From: an uncultured Eubacteriales bacterium
Lineage (GTDB): Bacteria > Bacillota > Clostridia > Oscillospirales > CAG-272
Length of the DNA: 30,753 bases
Assembly (NCBI GenBank): GCA_900546315.1
Contig: URCP01000024.1
Span: forward strand, 1 to 30,753
Reading direction: 5' to 3'
Position numbers and translations under genes: made by a program. The notes beneath the pieces are model-generated. The model worked only from the letters and a program-made list of their open reading frames with translations, searched no databases and was not told where the DNA came from. This document shows positions 7,958 through 14,626 of the stretch, one piece after another; the stretch's first letter is position 1, and each line of letters begins with the position of its first letter.

Positions 7958-8530
7958 ATGAAACTACTCGAGGACAGAATACTTAAGGACGGAGTCATAA
8001 AGGAAGGCGGGGTCGTGAAGGTCGACAGCTTCTTAAATCACCAGATGGACATATCGCTGATAAACGAAATCGGCAGGGAGTTCGCAAGACTCTTCAAGGA
8101 CGAGAAGGTCACGAAGATACTGACAGTCGAGGCGTCCGGCATCGGCATCGCGTGCATCACCGCGCAGTATTTCGGAGTTCCGGTCGTCTTCGCGAAAAAG
8201 TCCGAGTCGAAGAATCTCGACGGCGACATCTACACGGCGCCCGTGCTGTCCTTCACGAAGGGGAAGGAATATATCATCCGCGTCGCGAAACGGTTCCTCT
8301 CACCGGAAGACAGAGTGCTCATAATCGACGATTTTCTCGCCAAGGGAAAGGCTGTGCTCGGGCTCAAATCCATCGTTGAGCAGGCGGGCGCTACTCTTGT
8401 CGGAGCGGGAATCTGCATCGAAAAGGGCTTTCAGGAGGGCGGAAGGATTCTCCGTGAGAGCGGCGTCAGGGTCGAGTCTCTCGCCATCGTCGAGCTTGAC
8501 GAAAACGGCAATATCACGTTCAGGCAGTAA
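7958..8530 (+). CDS. xpt: Xanthine phosphoribosyltransferase
   Basis: Xpt joins xanthine to PRPP to give XMP in purine salvage. The 190-residue product matches the family in length and throughout. It starts MKLLEDRILKDG, has the VEASGI and FAKKSES blocks, and the PRPP-binding loop VLIIDDFLAKGKA at about 122-134. It ends in VESLAIVELDENG. The ATG at 7958 is preceded by GGAAAGG at a somewhat long distance. An ATG six bases further upstream runs at once into a stop. The usual partner permease pbuX is not next to it. A thioesterase gene follows 12 bases after the stop. Confidence 0.95.
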   Translation: MKLLEDRILKDGVIKEGGVVKVDSFLNHQMDISLINEIGREFARLFKDEKVTKILTVEASGIGIACITAQYFGVPVVFAKKSESKNLDGDIYTAPVLSFTKGKEYIIRVAKRFLSPEDRVLIIDDFLAKGKAVLGLKSIVEQAGATLVGAGICIEKGFQEGGRILRESGVRVESLAIVELDENGNITFRQ

Positions 8531-8542
8531 AAAGGAGAACTC

Positions 8543-9007
8543 ATGGAACCAAAGAAACCAAGCGAATCCGACACCGAGTCGGTGCAGATACGCAACCGAA
8601 GCACGATGAACGGCTATGACCGGCTCTTCGGCGGAAAGCTCATGGAGTGGATAGACGTCATCGCCGCCGTCGTCGCCAGACGCCACTCGAAAAAGAACGT
8701 CACGACCGTGCTCGTCAACCGGCTGGAGTTCAAGAAGCCCGCGTTCGCAAACGACCTCGTCGTCCTGACCGGAAAGATAGTCTGCGTCGGGCGCACGTCG
8801 ATGGACATCTGCGTGAAGAGCTACGTCGAGAAGGAGGACGGGACGAGGACGCTTATAAACCTCGCTTATCTGACGCTTGTAGCGATAGACGAAAACGGAA
8901 GACCGACACCCGTCCCGCCGCTTATGCCCGAAACCGACGAGGAAAAGGAAGAATACGAAAAGGCCATGGCGAGACGCGCCGCCATCAAAGCCGAAAGCGG
9001 GAACTGA
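8543..9007 (+). CDS. Acyl-CoA thioesterase (hotdog fold, YkhA/YciA-like)
   Basis: The 154-residue protein has the hallmark LFGGKLMEWIDVIAAVVARRHS (about 32-53), where the Asp is the conserved catalytic residue of short hotdog acyl-CoA hydrolases. It is followed by VNRLEFKKPAF and the GKIVCVGRTSMDICV strand pair. It hydrolyses acyl-CoA esters in the cytoplasm; its chain-length preference is unknown. The ATG is placed by AAAGGAG five bases upstream. It is the second gene of the xpt unit. The C-terminus is charged and probably disordered. Confidence 0.88.
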   Translation: MEPKKPSESDTESVQIRNRSTMNGYDRLFGGKLMEWIDVIAAVVARRHSKKNVTTVLVNRLEFKKPAFANDLVVLTGKIVCVGRTSMDICVKSYVEKEDGTRTLINLAYLTLVAIDENGRPTPVPPLMPETDEEKEEYEKAMARRAAIKAESGN

Positions 9008-9040
9008 CAGCGCCCGACAACATTTCGGAGGGATTTTTCA

Positions 9041-9430
9041 ATGCCGGAAGAAAACAGAAATAACACTCCCGACCCCAAATACTGGAAACAGAAGAAGAGC
9101 GAGGACGAGAAAATCGGCGCAAAAGGCTGGCTCCCGTTCATCGCCGCGATGCTTGTCGTGTTCTATGTCCTGCCGCCGGTACTGAGAAATACGCGGTTCT
9201 TCGGCTTCGCGCTGAAGGTGTTCACGCCCGCGTGCTGTCTCGGGAGCGGGGTGATTTTCGGGAAGATGCACGGATGGGTGTGGTACTACTTCGCCGTCAC
9301 CGCGCTTATATTCGCGCCGTCAATGGTGCTTAACTACAGTCAGGGAGATATACACTATATATTCGAGTACGCGGCGCTGGCGTTCGTCGGGTCACTGCTC
9401 GGGTACGCGTTTCATCGGGAGAAATACTGA
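9041..9430 (+). CDS. Small integral membrane protein of unknown function
   Basis: I do not recognise the family. The 129-residue product has a charged N-terminal 28 residues and four predicted membrane helices (about 30-48, 54-75, 80-98 and 106-124). The loop carries few charged residues. The start is supported by GGAGGG eight bases before the ATG. It is the last gene of the xpt/thioesterase unit, which ends in a strong hairpin immediately afterwards. No catalytic motif is visible. Confidence 0.75.
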   Translation: MPEENRNNTPDPKYWKQKKSEDEKIGAKGWLPFIAAMLVVFYVLPPVLRNTRFFGFALKVFTPACCLGSGVIFGKMHGWVWYYFAVTALIFAPSMVLNYSQGDIHYIFEYAALAFVGSLLGYAFHREKY

Positions 9431-9436
9431 GAAGAG

Positions 9437-9462
9437 GGCTGACTGTCGCGTCAGCCTTTTTT
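9437..9462 (+). terminator. Rho-independent terminator after the xpt unit
   Basis: GGCTGAC and GTCAGCC form a 7-bp stem with a 6-base loop, directly followed by TTTTTT. It also lies just beyond the araC stop on the other strand. Confidence 0.85.
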
Positions 9463-10306
9463 ATATTCTCGATCCGTCTGTGTGCGCTGATCTGTACCTT
9501 GCCGGGGTCATGCCGGTCACTCTCTTGAACACACGGATGAAATACGACTCGCTCGAAAATCCGCATTCGGACACGATCTCCGCCATCGTCTTCCCGTGCG
9601 ACAGCAGCCGGCACGCCTTCGAAACCCTCAGAAGCGTCAGGTAATGCAGATACGAGTCCCCCGACGCGGAGCGGAACTTCTCGCAGAAATAATTCCGGCT
9701 GTAGCCGAAATGCGCCGCGGCGTCGGCGAGCAGTATCCTCTTGTCCATGTTCTCCTCTGTCCAGTCGATAATCCGCATCAGATCGTCGCTCATTCTGGCG
9801 GAACGGTTCCCCGCCTCAAGCCGCTTCAGCGCGGAGAATATGTCAAGCGCGCTCGCAAGCCGCTCATACAGCGGCTTTGTCATATCCGCCGCTCCCCTGA
9901 TATCCGCGAGCACTCTGTCATAATCCCCTCCCAGCGTGTCAAAGCTCTCAAAGCCCAGCGCGTCAAAAGCGAACACCTTCGTGAGATCGATATATTTCGC
10001 GATGAACTCCGGCTCTATCTTGGCGACGAACACAGTGCCGTCTCCGGACGAGTAATAAACCGAATGCAGGTATCCCGGCGGGATATAGATAACCATCCTG
10101 TCCTCAAGCCCGAAGCTGAAGCCGTTGACCGTGCAGGTGCCGCGTATGCCGTCGCAGAGAATCAGCTCGGCGGACATCTGGTAGTGCGGAGGAGTTATCA
10201 CAGGGGCATTGTTCTCGGCGGGAGTTTTATTATACAAAAGATTTATAAACGCTTTTTCCGGGAAGTCAGCGTACTCAAGAAATGAGTTTCTGTTTTTCAG
10301 GCACAC
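9461..10306 (-). CDS. AraC-family transcriptional regulator, copy 1
   Basis: The protein has an N-terminal cupin-like sensing half and a C-terminal double helix-turn-helix (about 180-275: IDWTEENMDKRILLADAA, GYSRNYFCEKFR, ECGFSSESYFIRVFKRVTGMTPARYR). The start is a GTG at 10306 (an adjacent GTG at 10309 is equally possible) behind AAAGGA, giving 281 residues, close to the 279 of copy 2. The longer frame reaching a TTG at 10360 is rejected because that TTG is part of the -35 box. It is divergent from a binding-lipoprotein gene, the arrangement expected for a local activator. It is closely related to copy 2 (shared AHTDG[S/T]RI end, same spacing). The ligand is probably a sugar or glycan fragment, by inference only. 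Confidence 0.88.
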   Translation of the reverse strand: MCLKNRNSFLEYADFPEKAFINLLYNKTPAENNAPVITPPHYQMSAELILCDGIRGTCTVNGFSFGLEDRMVIYIPPGYLHSVYYSSGDGTVFVAKIEPEFIAKYIDLTKVFAFDALGFESFDTLGGDYDRVLADIRGAADMTKPLYERLASALDIFSALKRLEAGNRSARMSDDLMRIIDWTEENMDKRILLADAAAHFGYSRNYFCEKFRSASGDSYLHYLTLLRVSKACRLLSHGKTMAEIVSECGFSSESYFIRVFKRVTGMTPARYRSAHTDGSRI

Positions 10307-10331
10307 CACATCCTTTGCTTGTACTGTAACT

Positions 10332-10360
10332 ATTATAACATAAAAGCGTCCTTTTTTCAA
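10332..10360 (-). promoter_or_regulatory. Promoter of araC copy 1
   Basis: Minus-strand TTGAAA (10355-10360), a 17-base spacer and TATAAT (10332-10337), preceded by TGT as an extended -10. It fires away from the binding-protein promoter. Confidence 0.75.
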
Positions 10361-10403
10361 GTGGGAATCTTAACATCGTACTATATTTTCGTAATAATTG
10401 AGC

Positions 10404-10432
10404 TTGCTTTCTGAATATTTTCATGGTATAAT
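10404..10432 (+). promoter_or_regulatory. Promoter of binding-lipoprotein gene copy 1
   Basis: TTGCTT (10404-10409), a 17-base spacer and TATAAT (10427-10432) with TGG in front. The weak -35 fits dependence on an activator such as the divergent AraC protein. Confidence 0.6.
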
Positions 10433-10483
10433 CTATACAAGAAAATCAGCCGGCGATATCCGGTTTTTGAAAGGATGACGATT

Positions 10484-11923
10484 ATGTTCAACAAAAGAAG
10501 ATTTGTCTCAGCGTTGCTCTCGTGTCTGCTGCTCGCTTCCTGCGGCTCCGGCGCGGTCGTTAACGACACGAGCGTCACAGACAGTGACAGCACAGAGCCT
10601 GAAGTGACTATGGATCCGATATACTCCGATCTCCCGACAGGCGACTTCGGCGGGCAGACCGTGAGGTTCCTCGGCGAGTGCGGAACCAACTGGGCGATAA
10701 TCCAGCTCTCAAGCGACGAGATAAACGGCGAGATTATCAACGACAAGATGTATGAAGCCGACAGACTTATTGAGAAGAAGCTGAACGTGAAGATAGAATC
10801 CGATTATCTCGAGAATTCGGGCGACGTCAACGCAATCGTTCAGAACGCCGTAGCCGCCGGAGAGGACGAGTACGACGTATATGATATGCCGTCGGATATC
10901 GCGGGCAGACTTATCCCCGGCGGTTACTTCCGCGACATTTCCGACCTCACCGGCATCAGCGACAAGGTCTGGTGGGACAAGAACACTCGCGACAGCCTGA
11001 CCTTCGGCGGCAAATGCTACTCGCTTCTCGGGGACGTGAGCCTCATGCTCGGCGAGAGCCATTACGTGATTTTCCAGAATAAGGATATCGCCGCGGACAT
11101 CGGACTCGACAACATCTACGACACCGTTAAGAGCGGCAAGTGGACGCTTGACAAATTCGGCGAAGACCTCAAAAAGGCGGCTCAGGACACAAACGGCAAC
11201 GGCGAAATGGACTTCGAGGACAGATGGGGTCTCGGTATATATCAGGTAGCGATGACATACTTCATGTTAGCCGGTGAGAACCCGATAGTCAAAACCGACT
11301 CCGACGGAATACCGTACTTTGACGGCATCGACGAGCGCATGGCGGATATGTACACGAAGATACGCACGATTCTGTTCGACCCCGAGCACACGACTATCGG
11401 CGGGAAGAACGTCCCCGCGGGCGCGGACTGGAAGGATCCGTTCATGCAGGGTCGCTCGCTCTACCTCTTTGAACCGCTCGGACACTCGAAGAAGATGCGC
11501 GACTCCAAGTTCGACTTCGCTATAATCCCGATGCCGAAGTACGACGAGAACCAGAAGGAATACATGACGCCCATCCTCCAGTACGTCCACACAATGTACG
11601 TCACCGTCGCGAACCAGAAAACCGACGTTATCGGCGCGACTCTCGAGAACATGGCGGCTGAATACTACAAAACCCTCAGACCCGCGTACTACGAGGCAGT
11701 ACTCGAAAACAAGCGCGTAAGAGACGACGAATCGATTGAGATGCTCGAAATAATCTTCAAAAACCGCGAACTGAATCCAGCCGTCGTGTTTGACTGGAAG
11801 ATAACAACCATCCTCAACGAAGCCGCGCTGTACGGCAGAGACAACATTGTCTCAAACGTCGAAAAGAAGCTGAACCAGATTCAGAAGGCTATAAACGATA
11901 CCGTTGATTTCTACAGACAGTAA
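10484..11923 (+). CDS. Extracellular solute-binding lipoprotein, copy 1 (orphan, no permease)
   Basis: The 479-residue protein has a type II signal peptide ending in LLASC, an acidic linker, and a substrate-binding fold of the clostridial family-1 type (DFGGQTVRFLGE, DEYDVYDMPSDIAGRL, SLLGDVSLMLGE, YVHTMYVTVAN). At about 235-246 an EF-hand-like loop DTNGNGEMDFED would bind calcium, as in many sugar-binding proteins. The start is the ATG at 10484, nine bases after GAAAGG. The ATG at 10475 is flush against that site and is unlikely. No membrane components of an ABC transporter follow. A hairpin ends the unit. By context it is controlled by the divergent AraC protein. It could feed a shared permease or act in sensing. 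Confidence 0.88.
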   Translation: MFNKRRFVSALLSCLLLASCGSGAVVNDTSVTDSDSTEPEVTMDPIYSDLPTGDFGGQTVRFLGECGTNWAIIQLSSDEINGEIINDKMYEADRLIEKKLNVKIESDYLENSGDVNAIVQNAVAAGEDEYDVYDMPSDIAGRLIPGGYFRDISDLTGISDKVWWDKNTRDSLTFGGKCYSLLGDVSLMLGESHYVIFQNKDIAADIGLDNIYDTVKSGKWTLDKFGEDLKKAAQDTNGNGEMDFEDRWGLGIYQVAMTYFMLAGENPIVKTDSDGIPYFDGIDERMADMYTKIRTILFDPEHTTIGGKNVPAGADWKDPFMQGRSLYLFEPLGHSKKMRDSKFDFAIIPMPKYDENQKEYMTPILQYVHTMYVTVANQKTDVIGATLENMAAEYYKTLRPAYYEAVLENKRVRDDESIEMLEIIFKNRELNPAVVFDWKITTILNEAALYGRDNIVSNVEKKLNQIQKAINDTVDFYRQ

Positions 11924-11930
11924 CATATAT

Positions 11931-11960
11931 GGAGAGCTCCGCGAGGGGCTCTCCGTTTTA
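11931..11960 (+). terminator. GNRA-loop terminator after binding-protein copy 1
   Basis: A 10-bp stem (GGAGAGCTCC with GGGGCTCTCC, including one T-G pair) is closed by the tetraloop GCGA and followed by GTTTTA. It separates two convergent genes and can serve both strands. Confidence 0.8.
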
Positions 11961-12797
11961 TATTCTCGTTCCGTCCGTATGCGCGATTCTGTATTTCGCG
12001 GGCGTCATCCCCATTATCTTCGAAAACAACCGTATAAAATACGACTGATTACCGAACCCGCACTCGGCGCATACCTTCGACAATGTATCTCCTCTCGACA
12101 GCATCCGGCAGGCGTTTGATATTCTCAGGTGGTTTATGTAGTCGATATACGTGATTCCGCTCATGCGTCTGAATTTCTCGCAGAAGTGGTTCTTCGAGTA
12201 GCCGAACCTCGCGGCGGCGGTATCGAGGGTGATTCCGTTTTTCCATTCGTTCTCTGTCCAGTCGATTATCCCGCGCAGCTCGTCGGTGCGGCGGGGCGTT
12301 CCGACATCCGGGCTTCCGCGGTCGAGCGCCGTTATAAGGTCAAGCGCGGCTGAGATTCTTCCACTCAGAAACCGGCAGTTCTCGGCGCGGGTTATTATTT
12401 TGCGTATCCTGTTGTAAGCGTCAATATCGTCCGGTGCGCTACAGCTTTCGAGAGATATCCCGTCCGCGTCGAGAACCGCCTTCAGGTCGAGATATTCCGA
12501 CAGTATCCCCGTGTCGATCTTCGCGCAGAGTATTTCGCCGTCTCCGCTTTCATATGTCATAGAGTGTACGTGTCCGGGCGGAGCGTAGATGATCGTTTCA
12601 GCTGACAGCGTGATGTTTCTGCCGTTCACGCAAGCGCTTCCGGTTATTCCGTTTGTGAGGACGAACTCCGCCGTGTCCTGATAATGCGGCAGGGTCATGA
12701 AGCCGTGCCCGCGCTCCTCAGGCGTTCTCATGTGCTCGATAAACCAGAAATCCCCGTCGTTCTGGAACGATATCTCAAACAGCGCCGTTCTGAACAT
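11958..12797 (-). CDS. AraC-family transcriptional regulator, copy 2
   Basis: The product is 279 residues, with a cupin-like N-terminal half (GHGFMTLPHYQDTAEFVL, YAPPGHVHSMTYESGDGEIL) and two helix-turn-helix units near the C-terminus (GYSKNHFCEKFR and ECGFGNQSYFIRLFSKIMGMTPAKYR). The start is the ATG at 12797 with GGAGGT upstream. The longer frame from 12839 contains the -10 box and is excluded. It is a clear paralogue of copy 1 in the same relative position, divergent from binding-protein copy 2. It therefore belongs to a tandemly duplicated regulator/lipoprotein unit. The two sensing halves have diverged more than the DNA-binding halves, which suggests different ligands. Confidence 0.88.
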   Translation of the reverse strand: MFRTALFEISFQNDGDFWFIEHMRTPEERGHGFMTLPHYQDTAEFVLTNGITGSACVNGRNITLSAETIIYAPPGHVHSMTYESGDGEILCAKIDTGILSEYLDLKAVLDADGISLESCSAPDDIDAYNRIRKIITRAENCRFLSGRISAALDLITALDRGSPDVGTPRRTDELRGIIDWTENEWKNGITLDTAAARFGYSKNHFCEKFRRMSGITYIDYINHLRISNACRMLSRGDTLSKVCAECGFGNQSYFIRLFSKIMGMTPAKYRIAHTDGTRI

Positions 12798-12815
12798 AAT
12801 ACCACCTCCCACAGC

Positions 12816-12844
12816 ATTATAGCATAAACAAAGAAGCATTTCAA
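12816..12844 (-). promoter_or_regulatory. Promoter of araC copy 2
   Basis: Minus-strand TTGAAA (12839-12844), a 17-base spacer and TATAAT (12816-12821) with TGC before it. The pattern is the same as at araC copy 1. Confidence 0.75.
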
Positions 12845-12898
12845 CCCCTGACCGAAAAAAAATCCGAATATAAGAGTATTATTGCCGAAGATAGTTGA

Positions 12899-12927
12899 TT
12901 GCCGCGCCGGGATTTTTCTGATATAAT
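12899..12927 (+). promoter_or_regulatory. Promoter of binding-lipoprotein gene copy 2
   Basis: TATAAT (12922-12927) is preceded by TGA and lies 17 bases after a weak TTGCCG (12899-12904). As at copy 1, only the -10 is strong. Confidence 0.55.
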
Positions 12928-12971
12928 CATATCATAAGAAAACGGGATTTCCCGGAAAGAAGGATAACGAA

Positions 12972-14423
12972 ATGAACGACAAACGCATCCTCCCGACGCT
13001 TCTCCTGATGACAATGCTCCTCTCATCCTGCGCATCCGGCGGGGCGGAAAATGAGACAACAACCGACGGCGATACCGGAACAGGAACCGAGGCGGAAACA
13101 ACCAACCCGCTCTACGCCGACCTGCCGACCGGAGACTTTGGCGGCGAGACGCTGAAATTCCTCGGCGAGAACATGACGACATGGGCTATAATAGAGCTGT
13201 GCGCCGACGAGCTTGACGGCGACCTCATAAACGACACGATGTACGCGATTGACCGCCGTGTCGAGGACAAGCTGAACATAAAGATCACCGCCGAGTACCG
13301 TCCCGCCTCGGGCGAGTTACGCGACGTCGTAAACACCGCCATGATGTCCGGCGACGACGAGTATGACGTCTACGATATCCCTTCACACATCGCGACCGGG
13401 CTGATTCTCAAGGACTCCTTCCGTCCGATAAGCGAGCTTGAGGGAATAAGCTCTGATAAGCCGTGGTGGGACAAGAACATCCGCGAGACCCTGACCTTTG
13501 ACGGCAAGTGCTATTCGCTTCTCGGGGACGTCAGCCTGATGCTTGGCGAGGCGCACCTTGTCATGTACCTGAACAAGGATATAGCGGACACTCTCGGGCT
13601 TGAAGACCACTATGAGCTTGTGAGAAGCGGGAAATACACCCTCGACCGTCTCGGAGAGGACGTGCGCGCCGCGGCTCTCGATCTGAACGGAAACAGCGAG
13701 ACCGACTTTGAGGACAGATTCGGCGCCTGCACCTCCGCGAGAGTCATGACCTACCTGATGATATCCGGCGAGGAGCCTGTCGTGCGGACTGGGGACGACG
13801 GTCTTCCGTACTTTGACGGGCTTAGCGAGAAGGCGGTCGATATGTTCGGGAAGATAAAGAGCTTCATGTTCGACAAGACGCTCACCATAGTCGAGGGCTC
13901 AAGGCTTGTCCCGTCTGACAAAATATGGCAGTCACCCTTCCTCGAGGGGCGCTCGCTGTATATGTTTGAGCCGCTCGGGTACACGAAGCTGATGCGCGAC
14001 CTTGATTTCGATTACGCCGTCCTGCCGATGCCGAAGTACGACGAGGCGCAGAAGGAATACCTGACTCCGGTTCTCCAGTACGTCCACACAATGTACGTGA
14101 CGAAGGTGAATGGCAGCACGAAGCTGATCGGAGCCGCGCTCGAGAATCTGTCGGCGGAGTCGTACAAGGAACTGAGACCGGCGTATTTTGAGACGGTGCT
14201 GAACAATAAGCGCGTGCGGGACGATGAATCGATAGAGATGCTCGACATCATTTTCGCGAACCGTGTGCTGAACCCGCTGACGATCTTCGACTGGGGCGGA
14301 CTCTCCGGAACGCTCAACCAGAAGGCGCAGGGAACGTCGGACAACATCGTGTCGGACATAGCGAAGAGCACGCCGAGGATTCAGTCGGAGATAGAGAAAA
14401 CGGTTGAGTATTACCGTCAGTAA
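12972..14423 (+). CDS. Extracellular solute-binding lipoprotein, copy 2 (orphan)
   Basis: This 483-residue paralogue of copy 1 has a lipobox LLSSC at residues 16-20, a Thr/Glu-rich linker and the same blocks in the same order (DFGGETLKFLGE, DEYDVYDIPSHIATGL, SLLGDVSLMLGE, PVLQYVHTMYVT, NNKRVRDDESIEML). The calcium-type loop is DLNGNSETDFED (13680-13715). The start is placed by AAGGA seven bases before the ATG. As with copy 1, no permease or ATPase gene is near, and the gene ends in an almost identical GNRA hairpin. It lies directly upstream of the GH28-like enzyme, but that gene has its own promoter. Confidence 0.88.
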   Translation: MNDKRILPTLLLMTMLLSSCASGGAENETTTDGDTGTGTEAETTNPLYADLPTGDFGGETLKFLGENMTTWAIIELCADELDGDLINDTMYAIDRRVEDKLNIKITAEYRPASGELRDVVNTAMMSGDDEYDVYDIPSHIATGLILKDSFRPISELEGISSDKPWWDKNIRETLTFDGKCYSLLGDVSLMLGEAHLVMYLNKDIADTLGLEDHYELVRSGKYTLDRLGEDVRAAALDLNGNSETDFEDRFGACTSARVMTYLMISGEEPVVRTGDDGLPYFDGLSEKAVDMFGKIKSFMFDKTLTIVEGSRLVPSDKIWQSPFLEGRSLYMFEPLGYTKLMRDLDFDYAVLPMPKYDEAQKEYLTPVLQYVHTMYVTKVNGSTKLIGAALENLSAESYKELRPAYFETVLNNKRVRDDESIEMLDIIFANRVLNPLTIFDWGGLSGTLNQKAQGTSDNIVSDIAKSTPRIQSEIEKTVEYYRQ

Positions 14424-14432
14424 ATAAATTGC

Positions 14433-14460
14433 AGAGCTCCGCGAGGGGCTCTCATTTTAT
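14433..14460 (+). terminator. GNRA-loop terminator after binding-protein copy 2
   Basis: AGAGCTCC and GGGGCTCT form an 8-bp stem (one T-G pair) around the GCGA tetraloop, then CATTTTAT. It is the duplicated counterpart of the hairpin at 11931-11954. Confidence 0.75.
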
Positions 14461-14540
14461 GTTTTCACCCGTTTTCCCAACAAAAAGCTCACTGATTCCG
14501 GACCTTCATATAGTAAAACAACCATGTGCCGTCAGCCTTC

Positions 14541-14570
14541 TTGACAAACTATCTTCTCACGTGCTATAAT
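14541..14570 (+). promoter_or_regulatory. Promoter of the GH28-like gene
   Basis: A consensus TTGACA (14541-14546), an 18-base spacer and TATAAT (14565-14570) with TGC in front. Transcription should start near 14577. Confidence 0.8.
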
Positions 14571-14586
14571 ACATAGTACCACCGCA

Positions 14587-14602
14587 CGGAAAGCGTTTTC
14601 CG
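14587..14602 (+). promoter_or_regulatory. LacI/CcpA-like operator in the GH28 leader
   Basis: CGGAAAGCGTTTTCCG is a perfect 6-bp inverted repeat around GCGT. It matches 12 of 14 positions of the cre pattern. Placed about ten bases after the predicted transcription start, it is suited to repression by a LacI-family protein. No such regulator gene is in this window. Confidence 0.5.
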
Positions 14603-14626
14603 AATAATATCATGAGGTGAAAGCCA

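Noticed and set aside
10307..10360. Longer N-terminus of AraC copy 1 from a TTG at 10360
   Set aside because: That TTG forms part of the TTGAAA -35 box, and the added residues cover the -10 and the transcription start.
9461..14423. Complete ABC sugar-uptake operon
   Set aside because: Only binding proteins and regulators are present. No permease with the EAA motif and no Walker-type ATPase can be read on either strand.
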